Assembly (NCBI RefSeq): GCF_016907955.1
Contig: NZ_JAFBCX010000008.1
Coordinates: forward strand, 1 to 64,000
DNA: 64,000 bases
From: Lentzea nigeriaca
GTDB taxonomy: Bacteria > Actinomycetota > Actinomycetes > Mycobacteriales > Pseudonocardiaceae
Direction: 5' to 3'
Shown: piece after piece, positions 42,832 to 50,802 of the stretch
Layout of the letters: every line of letters begins with the position of its first letter
How positions within the stretch are numbered: position 1 is the stretch's first letter
Made by a program: the position numbers and the translations under genes
Notes under the pieces: model-generated
Seen by the model: the letters and a program-made list of their open reading frames with translations, nothing else
What the model was told of the DNA's origin: nothing
Databases searched by the model: none

Positions 42832-43905
42832 ATGGCAGAACTGGCACTCGCCCATCGGCAGCAACTGGTATCGATGCTGCGTTCAATGCCTGTGCTGGCG
42901 ACTGAGCAGTCCCGGCGAGACATGCTCGAACTCTCAGGCCTCTCCGATGTAGCGCCCAACATCGACGTGTCCGGTTCACCGTTCGAGGCTGTCAACACCA
43001 TCGTCAACCACCTGCTGGCTTACGGCCGCCTGCCTGGGGGCCCACATGCGCTGGGCCTGTTCCTGAATCTACTCAAGGGATTCGCCGGTCAGGAAGGCCA
43101 GGTTTTCCTCGCCGACTTGCTCGACCGCTACGACCTGATGACCCCGATTGCACTGTCGCCTGATATCGCCTCGTGGCGTGGATCCATCGCCGACGTCGCC
43201 GAGAAGATCATCCGCTCTAACACGTTGCGGCCGATCGCGTTCCTCTCGGCCGCGGTGGCGGTGTCGCGCTCTGTCGCCTACCTGGAACTCAACACCGCGA
43301 AGCTCAGCTGGTCAGGCTCCGGCTTCCTGGTCGGACCAGACCTGCTGCTCACAAACAACCACGTCCTTCCGGACGCCGAATGTGCCGCACGCACCACGTA
43401 CCGTTTCAACTACCAAGACGACGTCGACGGCAGGCCCGAGATTCATCACGACTTCCAGGCACGGCCAGATGGAATTTTTCACACCAGCGAGAGCCTCGAC
43501 TATGCACTCGTTCAACTCGACGGACGCCCTGGCGACAATTGGGGGTACTTGCCCCTGCGGGCGTGTCAAGTGGCGGTGGGTGATCGCGTCAACGTCATCC
43601 AGCATCCGGGAGGGCAGCCAAAGCAAATCGCCATGCGGGACAACCTCGTCGAGTACATCGGGGGCGGCGTGGTGCAGTATGTGACTTCCACTTTGCCGGG
43701 TTCGTCTGGAGCACCCGTGCTCACGGATGATTGGACGGTTTGCGCTGTACACCACGCAGGCGGAATGATTATCGAGCCAACCACGCAGCGTAGATTCTTT
43801 CGCAACGAGGGAATCCTGATCAGTGAAATTCTTCACGACCTTCCAGATCACGTGCGCGCTGCGTTACCCGATACCGACGTCCGATTGGAGCAGAATCCCG
43901 GATGA
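42832..43905 (+). CDS. Effector-associated domain / trypsin-like protease
   Basis: A 357-residue cytoplasmic protein with no signal peptide. Residues about 5-100 form a helical effector-associated domain (EAD) that aligns with the N-terminus of the NTPase two genes downstream (HRQQLVSML..., a central SGSPFEAVNTIVNHL, GQEGQVFLADLL). Residues about 150-345 are a trypsin-fold peptidase with His177 in LTNNHVLP, Asp223 in LDYALVQLD and Ser292 in GSSGAPV, so it looks active. EAD-protease pairs with STAND NTPases are known from computational work on bacterial conflict systems. ATG 42832 has GGGGAGG seven bases upstream. The next gene overlaps by ATGA. GC is lower than in the flanks. Confidence 0.8.
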   Translation: MAELALAHRQQLVSMLRSMPVLATEQSRRDMLELSGLSDVAPNIDVSGSPFEAVNTIVNHLLAYGRLPGGPHALGLFLNLLKGFAGQEGQVFLADLLDRYDLMTPIALSPDIASWRGSIADVAEKIIRSNTLRPIAFLSAAVAVSRSVAYLELNTAKLSWSGSGFLVGPDLLLTNNHVLPDAECAARTTYRFNYQDDVDGRPEIHHDFQARPDGIFHTSESLDYALVQLDGRPGDNWGYLPLRACQVAVGDRVNVIQHPGGQPKQIAMRDNLVEYIGGGVVQYVTSTLPGSSGAPVLTDDWTVCAVHHAGGMIIEPTTQRRFFRNEGILISEILHDLPDHVRAALPDTDVRLEQNPG

Positions 43906-44570
43906 CCACGCATCACCCCCTGAAACTCCAGTGCCCCAACTGCGGAAACAATTTTACGGTCGACGCCCTCACCAGTTACACCAGAATGGGTACGGACACC
44001 GACTTCCGACCGCGTACGGCTGGCGCCGACATCCTGGAATACCTCATTCACACCTGCGCGAGTTGCGGGTTCAGCGGTCACGACACACACTTTTCCGGCG
44101 AGATATCCCGCGAAGCAGCTCGATTGATCAATGAACGCCTCACCCCGCTGGTCCGCGACGAACGGAGCACTGCTTCGCGTCGCTACGAGTACGCCGCATG
44201 GATCGCAGAATGGCGCAGGCAGGGTGACAGAGCCGTGGCGGACTACTACCTGCGTGCCTCTTGGTGCTGCCGAGAGAGTTTCGGCGAAGTCCGCGACGAC
44301 CAGGGCACCTACTACCGCAACAAGGCCATTGAGCATTTCGAACGCGCCATCGACAACGATGAGTGTGGTGACAACACCATTGCGATCATCTATCTCATAG
44401 GTGAGCTGCATCGCCGCAGCGGCGCGTTCGACGAAGCCAGGTCATGGTTCGTCAAGGCCGAGACGCTGGCCCGCAGCAACGAAGGTCAGAAGTGGGTCGC
44501 TGACATCGCGATGAGACAAGCTGAGCTGGCCGCGCGAGGCATTGCTGGCGGCACCGACACCGAAAGCTGA
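43902..44570 (+). CDS. DUF2225-like zinc-ribbon/TPR protein
   Basis: A 222-residue protein. Two CxxC pairs (Cys11/Cys14 in CPNCG and Cys52/Cys55 in CASCG) make a zinc ribbon with the TYxxGTDxDFRP-type insert of DUF2225. The C-terminal half is helical and repeats TPR-like units (YYRNKAIEHFERAI, then AIIYLIGELHRRSGAFDEA and WFVKAETLAR). DUF2225 proteins are otherwise known mostly from Firmicutes, with no settled function. It lies between protease and NTPase and overlaps the first by ATGA. It could be the sensor, an adaptor, or the protease substrate. Confidence 0.7.
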   Translation: MTTHHPLKLQCPNCGNNFTVDALTSYTRMGTDTDFRPRTAGADILEYLIHTCASCGFSGHDTHFSGEISREAARLINERLTPLVRDERSTASRRYEYAAWIAEWRRQGDRAVADYYLRASWCCRESFGEVRDDQGTYYRNKAIEHFERAIDNDECGDNTIAIIYLIGELHRRSGAFDEARSWFVKAETLARSNEGQKWVADIAMRQAELAARGIAGGTDTES

Positions 44571-44578
44571 GCACGACC

Positions 44579-46483
44579 ATGCTGAGGGCCAGCCACCGCC
44601 GCCGAGCCAGCGAGCTACTGAAACGCGTGCCCGAGATGCACGTGCCTGGTGCGCGATGGGCGATGCTGACGAATGCAGGGCTTCCTGCTGGCCTCTTGAA
44701 CGAAGTGCGCTATCAGGGCTCGACCTCCGAGTTCATAGCCGATCTCGTGCACCGCTGCGGCGAGTACGCAGCGGATACCATCGACGGACCGCCGATTATC
44801 CGGGTGCTGCACGGAACAGCGGCCATTGCCGGTGAGGAATTGCGAGCCGAACTCATCGATCTGGCCGATGCCATAACACAGCCGGGACGAGCAACTCCGG
44901 AGGATTTCGCCGATGCCTTGGCCCTCGACGCTTCCGACTCCACAGGGCTGAGCCCATACCGGGCAATCGACCGGCTATTCGTTCCACCCAAGCAGTACGA
45001 CCGCATCCGCCAGGTGCTGGCGAAACAGCACGCCGTGGTGATCCTCGGCGATCCGCACATGGGGAAGACCTACAGCGCGGTGCGACTGTTGTGGGAGTTG
45101 TATCGAGATGAAGGACGCCCACCTCGATGGATCAACTCCAATCGGCTGGCCACCGCGCTTCAGTCACCGGAAGGCAACTTCGAGACCCAGATCAAACAAC
45201 TATTCCCAAAAGGAAGCGCAGTCTACCTCGAGGACCCGTTCGGCACGACCGTCCCACTCGATATGCGAGACTTCGTGGACAACCTCAAATCGTTCTTCCG
45301 GATCGTCAAGAACTCCGACGTACGCGTGGTGATCACGTCACGCTCACACGTGTTCAACCAGGCGATCCCCAATCTGCTAGCCGACTACGTCGTAACATTG
45401 AGCCAGCAACTGGTGCTCGACAAGTCGTATGATCAGGAAGATCTATTCGAGTTGATTGAGCGCTACCTTCGCGAGTACCGAGTTGCCTGGCGCCACCAGG
45501 CGACACCAGACATAATGACGGCCGTGGCCGCAGAATTGCGCGCACCACACAACATCGCACTGTTCATCACAGCCACTAGGAATGTCAAGAAGATCAAGGA
45601 GGCGCTCACCGAGCTGCCTTCGTACCATGACATCGTGGAGCAATTCGCCCTGACGTTGCGCGATTTTCCGCTGTGGCAGCACGGATTTCTGTGCACATCG
45701 TACTTCTTCTCGAGTTTCGACGTCAACATCGACATCACTCGCAGGCTCTTCGAGGACGCCCTGGCGGAGGGAGACTTCGGCCGACCCGAGCTGGTGTCGT
45801 GGGATCGTGCCGTACTTGAGCTGGCCGATTACGTCGAGGTCAGGGATACCTTTTCTCACACTTTCGTTTCCCTACGCCATCCGTCGATCGAGGAAGCGTT
45901 CGACCAGCGAGTCCGAGCCGACCCGCAGCTGCTTGAGTTGGTACGGCTGCTACTCGTTCGTGCCGCGAGTTCGAGTGAACAGTCGGTAGCGATAGCGGCG
46001 CTCCGCTGCTTTGTGCACTACAGCGATCGTTATTGGCTGACGACATGGGGCCCCAGGTTCTTCAGCGGGCTGTTGGATAGACCGAATCCGTACCTACGGG
46101 AAGTGACACGTCTTCACGTCATATCTGAGAGCCACCACCTACCGGCCGAGCAACGCGAAACGCTGCACGCCCACGCCGAAACCACCTGGAACGACCGCTT
46201 TCTCATGCGCCTGCTCATCGGCGCCCCGGTGAGCTCTGCACGGCGCGGACGCCTCGTGCGGCGACTGGCGACAACCTGGGACGATTGGGTCCGCTACCAG
46301 CTAGCCCGCCAGATCCGCTTCCTCCAGGACAGGGACGAGTCGGCATCGACACTCCTCATACTCCTCGATGACCAGTCACCCACGGTGGCGAAGGCAGCAA
46401 TCGCGTCTTTGGTCTCGTTGGGCTTCGAAGAAGAAGCCAGAGCGAAAGCACCCGCGAAGCTCCGTGCATACCTTGAGAGCTAG
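44579..46483 (+). CDS. Effector-associated domain / STAND (nSTAND3-like) NTPase
   Basis: A 634-residue predicted sensor-switch ATPase. Residues about 5-100 are an EAD homologous to that of the protease. A P-loop domain follows, with Walker A GDPHMGKTYSA (Gly157, Lys163), Walker B in VYLEDPFG near 215-221, and a VVITSRSHVF sensor strand, typical of the nSTAND3 group. After a winged-helix region (about 350-450) the tail (about 460-634) is a run of helical repeats (HEAT-like) ending in AKAAIASLVSLGFEEEA, the probable trigger-recognition part. It starts nine bases after the DUF2225 gene. By analogy with STAND defence proteins it may sense phage and bring in the protease through EAD-EAD contact. 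Confidence 0.75.
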   Translation: MLRASHRRRASELLKRVPEMHVPGARWAMLTNAGLPAGLLNEVRYQGSTSEFIADLVHRCGEYAADTIDGPPIIRVLHGTAAIAGEELRAELIDLADAITQPGRATPEDFADALALDASDSTGLSPYRAIDRLFVPPKQYDRIRQVLAKQHAVVILGDPHMGKTYSAVRLLWELYRDEGRPPRWINSNRLATALQSPEGNFETQIKQLFPKGSAVYLEDPFGTTVPLDMRDFVDNLKSFFRIVKNSDVRVVITSRSHVFNQAIPNLLADYVVTLSQQLVLDKSYDQEDLFELIERYLREYRVAWRHQATPDIMTAVAAELRAPHNIALFITATRNVKKIKEALTELPSYHDIVEQFALTLRDFPLWQHGFLCTSYFFSSFDVNIDITRRLFEDALAEGDFGRPELVSWDRAVLELADYVEVRDTFSHTFVSLRHPSIEEAFDQRVRADPQLLELVRLLLVRAASSSEQSVAIAALRCFVHYSDRYWLTTWGPRFFSGLLDRPNPYLREVTRLHVISESHHLPAEQRETLHAHAETTWNDRFLMRLLIGAPVSSARRGRLVRRLATTWDDWVRYQLARQIRFLQDRDESASTLLILLDDQSPTVAKAAIASLVSLGFEEEARAKAPAKLRAYLES

Positions 46484-46662
46484 GTCCCGTTGCCGACTGC
46501 TGCGGCTACGGCGGTGCAGCTTATGACTCGTCGCGCCCCAAGCCGCACGTGAAAGTGCCGGTATAGGCCAGTCCAGCCCAAACCGTCCTGCCGAGCCGTC
46601 CGCACACGTGCAGACGCGGGGCCGGCGGGGACGAATCGAACTGGCACCCTTAACGCGGCGTA

Positions 46663-46699
46663 AGGCGTGTGCTTAGCGAGCAAGTCCCCCCTCGGACAC
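46663..46699 (+). repeat. attR of the tRNA-Leu island
   Basis: The 19-base tRNA 3' end is repeated here exactly (46681-46699), preceded by 18 bases shared with the internal site but not with the tRNA. This places the right border of the island at 46699. Confidence 0.85.
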
Positions 46700-46714
46700 G
46701 TACGTTGAACACAC

Positions 46715-46747
46715 GCAGAGAGGTCGTCCAATAGACGACCTCTCTGC
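46715..46747 (+). terminator. Hairpin after attR
   Basis: Perfect 14-base arms (46715-46728 and 46734-46747) around CAATA. It may be the original terminator of tRNA-Leu, moved away by the island. Confidence 0.65.
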
Positions 46748-46969
46748 TATGTCGTGCCTGAGTTCAACTCCGAGATCCTCGTAAAGTCTCGCGAGCCTTT
46801 CCGGCCTTTCCTTCCGTGATGATCGTCGTCACATCCTCGAGCCCGTCGAGCCGCGCTTGGACTTGGGCGGAGGAACAGCACGCGGCGGCGAGTGCCGAAC
46901 CGAGGCTTGCCCGCACCGACAACGCTCACTGCTGCCGAGAGTTCGGGAACCCTCAGATCCAGGTTGTGC

Positions 46970-47677
46970 TCAGCGCCGCGGGTGACGGCGCAGCCAGTGC
47001 TCGACGGTGGTCATCATGCCGCGATGAGCGAGGTCGAGGAACTGCGCCATCTCCGCCATCCGGGCGCCCGCCGGCGTGTCGACTCCGAGTACCTCGGCAC
47101 CGTGCCTGGCCTCCTGCGCCCAGAGCAGGATGGATTGCGCGTTGGTGGTCCACGCGTGCACGCCGAGGTGCCGGTCCAGCAGATACCGGTCGCGCCGGCC
47201 GCGCGCAGCGCGTTCCCGCCTGAGCAGACCGATGTGCTCCAGCGGCTGGATCGCCTTGGATATCGAGCCGGGGCTGACCTGCAGCCGCTGTGCCAGTTCT
47301 GCGGCGGTTCGGCCCTTCGTGTCGCTGGTGAACAGGCTGACCAACACGCGGGCCATCATGCGGGGAAACCCGGTCTGGACCATCTGCTCGGTGAACCGCT
47401 CCTCGAGCGCGCGTACCACCTGTGCATCACGTCCGTCGTCGAGGTCACCGGGCCGCGGCGCCGGTGGGGTCGGCCGGCAGCGACGGGCGCGTTGGCCGGT
47501 GGCCCGCTGGGCTCGATCCGCGCGGTAGCGCTCGGGGCCGCCGTTCCGGGCAACTTCCCGGCTGACCGTCGACGTCGGCCGACCGAGCCGCCGCGCGATC
47601 TCGGTGTACCCGAGTCCCTCGGCCAGCCCCTCGGCGATGTCCTCGCGGTCCCGTTGGGTCAGGCGGCCTCCGGGCAT
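46970..47677 (-). CDS. GbsR/MarR-like regulator with an extra N-terminal HTH
   Basis: A 235-residue regulator. An N-terminal HTH_38-like helix-turn-helix of the IS30 type (about 4-45, LTQRDREDIAEGLAEGLGYT) is joined to a MarR/GbsR-type winged helix (about 90-180, TAAELAQRLQVSPGSISKAI) and a helical dimerisation end. ATG 47677 has GGAC upstream. It is divergent from the methyltransferase gene with a 206-base gap containing several TTGCAA-type half sites, so it likely controls that gene and itself. Confidence 0.75.
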   Translation of the reverse strand: MPGGRLTQRDREDIAEGLAEGLGYTEIARRLGRPTSTVSREVARNGGPERYRADRAQRATGQRARRCRPTPPAPRPGDLDDGRDAQVVRALEERFTEQMVQTGFPRMMARVLVSLFTSDTKGRTAAELAQRLQVSPGSISKAIQPLEHIGLLRRERAARGRRDRYLLDRHLGVHAWTTNAQSILLWAQEARHGAEVLGVDTPAGARMAEMAQFLDLAHRGMMTTVEHWLRRHPRR

Positions 47678-47883
47678 GCGTGGTCCTTTCCCGCGTCACG
47701 GATACACAAGTGTGTGTTGCCGCGCAGTTCATTGCAACGTCGACCCCGGTTGCGTTTCCAATCAGGCCCATTGCAATCACGCTGATCACCCTTATTTCTC
47801 AGCGGAGTTCGACCCCGCGAGCTTTGCTGGTTCGAGAAACGCAAAGTAGCTTTCCGGTGCAGGAAACGAAGGGGGAAGTGGCG

Positions 47884-48717
47884 ATGGGAATTGATGTTCA
47901 CGGGTTCAGCCCGGTGCAGTGGACGGCGCTCATGACGCTGTACGCCAGAGCGCTGGACAGCCGCCGGCCGAAGTCGGTGCTGCACGACACGTTGGCCGAC
48001 GAGGTGATCGGCAAGATCGACTACGACTTCACCGCGGTCAGGATCAACTCACTGGTCTGGGCAGGTGCCGTGCGCGCCAAGATCGTGGACGACATGACAC
48101 GCCGATTCGTGGCCGCGCATCCCGACGCGATCGTGGTGGATCTGGGCGTGGGCCTGGACCACCGGAAGCACCGAGTCGAGACTCCGCCCACTGTGGACTG
48201 GTATGACGTGGACTTTCCCGAGATCATCGAGGCGCGGACCGAGGTGTTCGGCGAACACCCACGGGTGCATCCGGTCGACGCCGACGTGCGCGGCGTGAGC
48301 TGGCTGGACCGGATCCCGACGGAACGGCCGGCCATGATCGTCGGCGACGGCCTCGTGGCCTGGTTGTCCAACGGCGAGATCGAGGCCCTGCTCAAGCGGC
48401 TCGTCGCGCACTTCCACGCCGGCGAGATCGCCTTCAACGACTACGGCCGCCAGCAGGGGCGGCTCAACCGGTGGATCGGCGAGCACTACGGGCCGCCGAT
48501 GATGCGGGCAGCACTCCGCGAGACGCCCTACGTCGGATTCGACGACCCGCACCTGCCCGAAAGGTGGGACGCCCGGCTGAAGCTGGCCGAGGAGGCCAGC
48601 ACCATGCTCACGCCCGAGGTCGACATGCTGCCCCTGATGATGCGCACGGTCATCAAGATGAGCCGGCGCAGCGAGAAGGCGATCCGCAAGACCAGGGTCC
48701 TGCGCTACCGCTTCTGA
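47884..48717 (+). CDS. LCM/TcmP-family SAM-dependent O-methyltransferase
   Basis: A 277-residue class I methyltransferase of the leucine carboxyl methyltransferase type, as in polyketide O-methylases such as TcmP. Seen: RALDSRRPKSVLHDTLADE, the SAM-binding VVDLGVGLDHRKHRV, YDVDFPEIIEARTE and GDGLVAWLS. ATG 47884 follows GGGGGAAG. Its substrate is unknown; no polyketide genes are nearby. It is likely under the divergent GbsR-like regulator. Confidence 0.82.
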   Translation: MGIDVHGFSPVQWTALMTLYARALDSRRPKSVLHDTLADEVIGKIDYDFTAVRINSLVWAGAVRAKIVDDMTRRFVAAHPDAIVVDLGVGLDHRKHRVETPPTVDWYDVDFPEIIEARTEVFGEHPRVHPVDADVRGVSWLDRIPTERPAMIVGDGLVAWLSNGEIEALLKRLVAHFHAGEIAFNDYGRQQGRLNRWIGEHYGPPMMRAALRETPYVGFDDPHLPERWDARLKLAEEASTMLTPEVDMLPLMMRTVIKMSRRSEKAIRKTRVLRYRF

Positions 48718-48988
48718 CCTTCGTGACCGCACAGTGCGGGTCTGCGCACGAGTTCCGTTCGAGCTGGGTGCCCGTCGCGTACGCGTGCCGGCCTCACCAC
48801 AGACGCGACACGCGCGCCGATCCCCGGCCAGTGGTGGTGTGCTCACGGCCGGTAAGCCCAAAGCCGAGACGTCCCTTAGACGGAACAAAATGGGTCGGAT
48901 GGGCTAACACTCGGGCCCCTGGGCCCTACATCCCTGGTGAGGACGGTGGCTACGGTCCGGTCCTCTCCTCACCTTCCGGGAGGTCCAG

Positions 48989-50374
48989 ATGACCATCGAC
49001 ACCGATCTCGCCACGCTGCGTGCAGGGTTCATGGGGAACGTCAGCACACCGGGTGACAACGACTACGACGACGCAAGATCACTGTGGAACGGCATGATCG
49101 ATCTCCGCCCACGGCTCATCGCCCGCTGCGAGTCGGCGGCGGACGTCGCAGCGGCCGTCCGTTTTGGGATCGACAGCGGCCTCGAGCTCGCGATCAGGGG
49201 CGGTGGGCACAGTTTCAGCGGCGCGTCCTGTGTCGAAAACGGGCTGATGATCGACCTCAGCCGGATGAACTCGGTCGCCGTCGACCCGGTGGCGAAGACG
49301 GCCGTCTGCGGGCCTGGCTGCACATTGGCCGACGTCGACGCCGCCACTCAGGAGCACGGGCTCGCGGTACCCGGCGGGACGGTCAGCCACACCGGGATCG
49401 CCGGGCTCACGCTCGGCGGTGGCTTCGGCTGGCTGACCAACGGGCACGGGCTCACGCTGGACAACCTCGTCGGCGCGGACGTGGTGCTGGCCGACGGGCG
49501 CCTGGTGCGTGCGTCGGCGGAGGAGAACCCGGACCTGTTCTGGGCGATTCGTGGTGGCGGCGGCAACTTCGGAGTCGTGACGTCGTTCGAGTACCGCCTG
49601 CACGAGGTGGGGCCGATGGTCAACCTCGGGATGTTCTTCTGGGACCTCGACCACGGCGGCGACATGCTGCGGCTGGTGCGGGAGATCGCGCCCTCGTTGC
49701 CGCGTTCGGCCGGTTCGCTGGTCGCCGCGCTGAACGCGCCGCCCGCGCCGTTCGTGCCGGAGCAGCACCACTTCGCTCCCGGCTACGCGTGCATGATCGC
49801 GGGGTTCGGCAGTGCGGAGGAGCACGCGCGGCTGGTCGCGCCGCTGCGGGACGCGGGGCCGCTGTTCGAGTTCGTCACGCCGATGCCGTACGTGGCGTTG
49901 CAGTCCATGATCGACGACAGTGCGCCGTGGGGGATCAACGCCTACGAGAAGGCGCTGAACGTGCCCGACCTCACCGACGACGTCATCTCGGTGATCACCG
50001 AGATGGTTCCGCTGAAGAACTCGCCGATGTCGATCATGCCGATGTTCCACCTGAACGGCGGGTACTGCGATCCCGGCGAGGACGACACGGCGTTCGGAGG
50101 CCGTCGTAACCCGATGTACGTCGTCAACGTGGCCGCTGTCGCACCGACACCCGACCTTCTGGAGCTGGACCGGGCGTGGGTGCGTCAGTGCTACGACGCG
50201 CTGATTCCGTGCGCGCGCGACACCGGCGTCTACGTCAACTTCATGGCCGAGTACGAGGAGGACCGCGTGCGTGCCGCGTACGGTCCGGCAAAGCACGACC
50301 GGCTGGCTCGGCTCAAGGCTGCCTACGACCCCGGCAACGTCTTCCACCGCAACATCAACATCAAACCTGCCTGA
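48989..50374 (+). CDS. FAD-linked oxidase, berberine-bridge-enzyme type
   Basis: A 461-residue flavoprotein oxidase. The FAD-binding domain (about 35-210) has the attachment His in RGGGHSFSG and the PGG...GIAGLTLGGGFGWL loop. A C-terminal BBE motif (YVNFMAEYEEDRVRAAYG, then LARLKAAYDPGNVFH) completes the family. The Cys usually providing a second FAD bond is replaced (TVSHTG), so single attachment is expected. These enzymes oxidise sugars or secondary metabolites. GGGAGG lies five bases before ATG 48989. The 271 bases upstream hold no gene. Confidence 0.88.
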   Translation: MTIDTDLATLRAGFMGNVSTPGDNDYDDARSLWNGMIDLRPRLIARCESAADVAAAVRFGIDSGLELAIRGGGHSFSGASCVENGLMIDLSRMNSVAVDPVAKTAVCGPGCTLADVDAATQEHGLAVPGGTVSHTGIAGLTLGGGFGWLTNGHGLTLDNLVGADVVLADGRLVRASAEENPDLFWAIRGGGGNFGVVTSFEYRLHEVGPMVNLGMFFWDLDHGGDMLRLVREIAPSLPRSAGSLVAALNAPPAPFVPEQHHFAPGYACMIAGFGSAEEHARLVAPLRDAGPLFEFVTPMPYVALQSMIDDSAPWGINAYEKALNVPDLTDDVISVITEMVPLKNSPMSIMPMFHLNGGYCDPGEDDTAFGGRRNPMYVVNVAAVAPTPDLLELDRAWVRQCYDALIPCARDTGVYVNFMAEYEEDRVRAAYGPAKHDRLARLKAAYDPGNVFHRNINIKPA

Positions 50375-50437
50375 CGCGCGCCTCGGACATCAGCGTTATT
50401 CACCCCACGGGGTTGACGGAGACATCAGCTTCGTGGG

Positions 50438-50768
50438 GTTTTGCTGGAGCCCGTGCCGGATGCCCTGGTGCACGGCGATCTCGGCGGGTCCGACGTGCAC
50501 TGGTCGGCGGACGGGAAGCTGCTCGGCATCCTCGACTGGGACATGGCCGTGCCCGCCGACTCCGCCATCGATGCCGCCCAGATGGCCTGGGCACGGCTGG
50601 GACAACGTCCGTCGCGCCGTCTCCGCCGACACCTACCGCCGTGCCCGCACGTGGGACGCCCTGTTCGGCGTCGGTCACCTGGTCGCCACCATGAACGGCC
50701 GGCCCATGACCAGCCCCGACGGCTTCGTCGCCGCGATCGTCCCCTGGCTGGAGGCCAACGCCTCCTGA
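50438..50768 (+). pseudogene. Frameshifted, N-truncated phosphotransferase (APH family)
   Basis: One frame encodes PDALVHGDLGGSDVHW and LLGILDWDMAVPADSAIDAA, the catalytic HGD and metal-binding DWD blocks of aminoglycoside-type phosphotransferases. Near 50590 the similarity passes to another frame (GHGWDNVRRAVSADTYRRA, then LFGVGHLVATMNG and a closing PWLEANAS). The N-terminal half is absent. One or more base losses explain this, so it is a dead gene. Confidence 0.65.
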
Positions 50769-50802
50769 GGTGAGCCGGGGGAGGATCTGTCATCCTCGCT
50801 CC

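Larger units (their letters stand above)
40738..46699. mobile_element. tRNA-Leu genomic island (two elements in tandem)
   Basis: About 6 kb bounded by direct repeats of the tRNA-Leu 3' end. An internal repeat at 42336-42371 splits it into a 1.6-kb and a 4.3-kb element that share the same 18 bases to the left of the core. The island interrupts an order of housekeeping genes otherwise kept with mycobacteria. Base composition is visibly less GC-rich than the flanks. The only recombinase trace is truncated, so movement would need outside help. Confidence 0.8.
46484..46969. other. Island right end and flank, no gene supported
   Basis: Contains the right att repeat (46663-46699) and the hairpin at 46715-46747. 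The only possible gene is a 51-53-codon minus-strand frame ending at 46764 (ARLDGLEDVTTIITEGKAGK inside), starting at GTG 46916 or TTG 46922; it has no ribosome site and no known relative and may be a fragment. Confidence 0.4.

Noticed and set aside
46620..46662. tRNA-like T-loop sequence (GTTCGATTC on the minus strand) near the right island end
   Set aside because: The flanking bases do not form a T-stem or an acceptor stem, so it is not a tRNA gene.
49079..50347. Long minus-strand frame opposite the BBE-like oxidase
   Set aside because: No motif, no ribosome site, biased composition typical of antisense frames in GC-rich genes.
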